From assembly GCA_934636105.1 (NCBI GenBank), contig CAKTZR010000021.1, forward strand, positions 1-49,370: a stretch of DNA of 49,370 nucleotides, written 5' to 3'. Below, piece by piece: positions 48,892 to 49,370 of the stretch. The first letter of the stretch is position 1. Every line of letters begins with the position of its first letter. The position numbers and the translations under genes were made by a program. The notes beneath the pieces are model-generated. The model was not told the origin of the DNA. It saw nothing but the letters and a program-made list of their open reading frames with translations, and did not search any database. Source of the DNA: an uncultured Clostridia bacterium (GTDB lineage Bacteria > Bacillota > Clostridia > Christensenellales > Aristaeellaceae).

Positions 48892-49041
48892 ATGCGCGTG
48901 TGCGGCAGGGTCAGACAGATGGCGGGCGTCCTCCTGGTGCTTTCCGGGGTGCTGATTGTGTTTCTGTGCCTGCCGATGGAGTTTTTTCTGATTGCGCTGG
49001 GTGTGGCGCTGGCGGCGGCGGGGCTGCTGCTTCTGCGATGA
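48892..49041 (+). CDS. Small hydrophobic protein beside spoVM
   Basis: A 49-residue protein starts at ATG 48892, just after GCAGGAGGGGG. It has a basic start (MRVCGRVRQ) and two hydrophobic stretches split by CLPMEF, likely a helical hairpin. It stands between spoVAC and spoVM, so a sporulation role is an inference from place only. No relative is recognised. Confidence 0.6.
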   Translation: MRVCGRVRQMAGVLLVLSGVLIVFLCLPMEFFLIALGVALAAAGLLLLR

Positions 49042-49057
49042 AAGGGAGGAAAAGAAC

Positions 49058-49138
49058 ATGAGCGTTCGAATGGTTTGCATCAAGCCGCCGAAATTTCTGC
49101 GGGCGCTGCTTCGCCTGCTGACGGGCAAAGCGGCCTGA
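49058..49138 (+). CDS. spoVM: Stage V sporulation protein M
   Basis: The 26-residue peptide MSVRMVCIKPPKFLRALLRL ends LTGKAA. It has the SpoVM plan: short start, I-K-x-P-K-F-L, then an amphipathic helix with basic residues, and the exact length of Bacillus SpoVM. SpoVM binds the convex forespore membrane and anchors the coat ATPase SpoIVA. AGGGAGG is eight bases ahead of ATG 49058. Neighbouring rpmB is also found beside spoVM in Bacillus, which supports the call. Confidence 0.9.
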   Translation: MSVRMVCIKPPKFLRALLRLLTGKAA

Positions 49139-49148
49139 CAGAAACATA

Positions 49149-49178
49149 CAAAAAAACACCCCATCCACAGATGGGGTG
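49149..49178. terminator. Bidirectional terminator between spoVM and rpmB
   Basis: CACCCCATC (49157-49165) pairs with GATGGGGTG (49170-49178). Seven A on the left give a T run on the minus strand for rpmB; ATTTTG on the right could serve spoVM. Confidence 0.9.
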
Positions 49179-49216
49179 CAATTTTGCGCTCAAACCATAC
49201 GGAGCAGGCAAGCTGA

Positions 49217-49370
49217 TTACAGCGCGCGCTCCACTTTGCCGCTGCGCAGGCAACGGGTGCACACGTTCATGTGACGAACAGTGCCGCCAACGGTCACGCG
49301 AACGCGCTGGGTGTTCGGCAGCCAAACGCGGTTGCTCTTGCGGTTGGAGTGGCTGACATTGTGGCCGCTC
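49217..49370 (-). CDS. rpmB: Ribosomal protein L28 (5' end outside window)
   Basis: The last 50 residues are visible, ending NVCTRCLRSGKVERAL. The block SGHNVSHSNRKSNRVWLPN is typical of L28, and CTRC is the second half of a zinc-binding form. The N-terminal dozen residues are beyond the window edge. L28 is a protein of the large ribosomal subunit. Confidence 0.95.
   Translation of the reverse strand, partial: SGHNVSHSNRKSNRVWLPNTQRVRVTVGGTVRHMNVCTRCLRSGKVERAL

Overview
The window looks like chromosome from a spore-forming, fairly GC-rich member of the Clostridia (Bacillota). The evidence is a Bacillota-style division and cell wall (dcw) cluster with a PASTA-domain penicillin-binding protein, MurE with the DNPR signature of meso-diaminopimelate enzymes, a tyrosine T-box leader, FloA with NfeD, and three forespore or mother-cell markers at the right end (SpoVAC, a 26-residue SpoVM, rpmB beside spoVM). 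No rRNA, tRNA or CRISPR array was seen. The genus cannot be named; an uncultured gut lineage is a guess.

Layout. 1-3.1 kb: an accessory segment, visibly AT-richer than the rest, with a secreted double SnoaL-like protein, a divergent HxlR regulator, near-identical palindromic operator-like sites on both sides of the SnoaL gene, and a large serine recombinase interrupted by one in-frame stop. 3.1-4.8 kb: a 5'-truncated class M sirtuin fused by deletion to the end of a secreted metallophosphoesterase gene. 5.0-8.6 kb (minus): zinc-ribbon protein, an unassigned structured RNA candidate with its own strong promoter, comF, recD2. 8.8-21.0 kb: mraZ (with MraZ boxes), ftsL, PBP, murE, mraY, murD, ftsW, divIB, then ftsA and ftsZ from a second promoter. 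The cluster lacks rsmH, murF, murG, murC and murB. 21-31.7 kb: mixed metabolic and envelope genes, including two D-2-hydroxyacid dehydrogenases, a HAD hydrolase, a cytidylate-kinase-like protein, thymidine kinase, an aspartate-dehydrogenase-like protein, Mrp and MnmM. 32.0-37.3 kb: a sodium-pumping biotin decarboxylase operon that encodes two different carboxyltransferases beside one biotin carrier. 37.4-41.5 kb: hydrolase, AraC-GyrI regulator, YigZ, and tyrS under T-box control. 41.6-46.6 kb: trmL, a small membrane protein, two uracil-DNA glycosylase paralogs (the second without any cysteine), then nfeD-floA-orf-lytTR. 46.8-49.4 kb: rpsT, a NAGPA-type protein, spoVAC, a 49-residue membrane protein, spoVM and the end of rpmB.

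Two families of palindromic intergenic repeats are scattered through the window. Family A (19575-19660, between ftsA and ftsZ, and 46620-46756) has hairpins whose arms change together between copies. Family B (25258-25504, 28888-29016, 39304-39349) has termini AACTCCTTC and sits at the 3' ends of genes, in one case supplying the last codons of a protein.

The best leads for something undescribed are the structured RNA candidate at 5310-5541, the covarying repeat between ftsA and ftsZ, the dual-carboxyltransferase sodium pump with its extended beta subunit, and the twin operator pair around the SnoaL gene. Assignments rest on reading the translated sequence and on family knowledge; no search or folding program was run.
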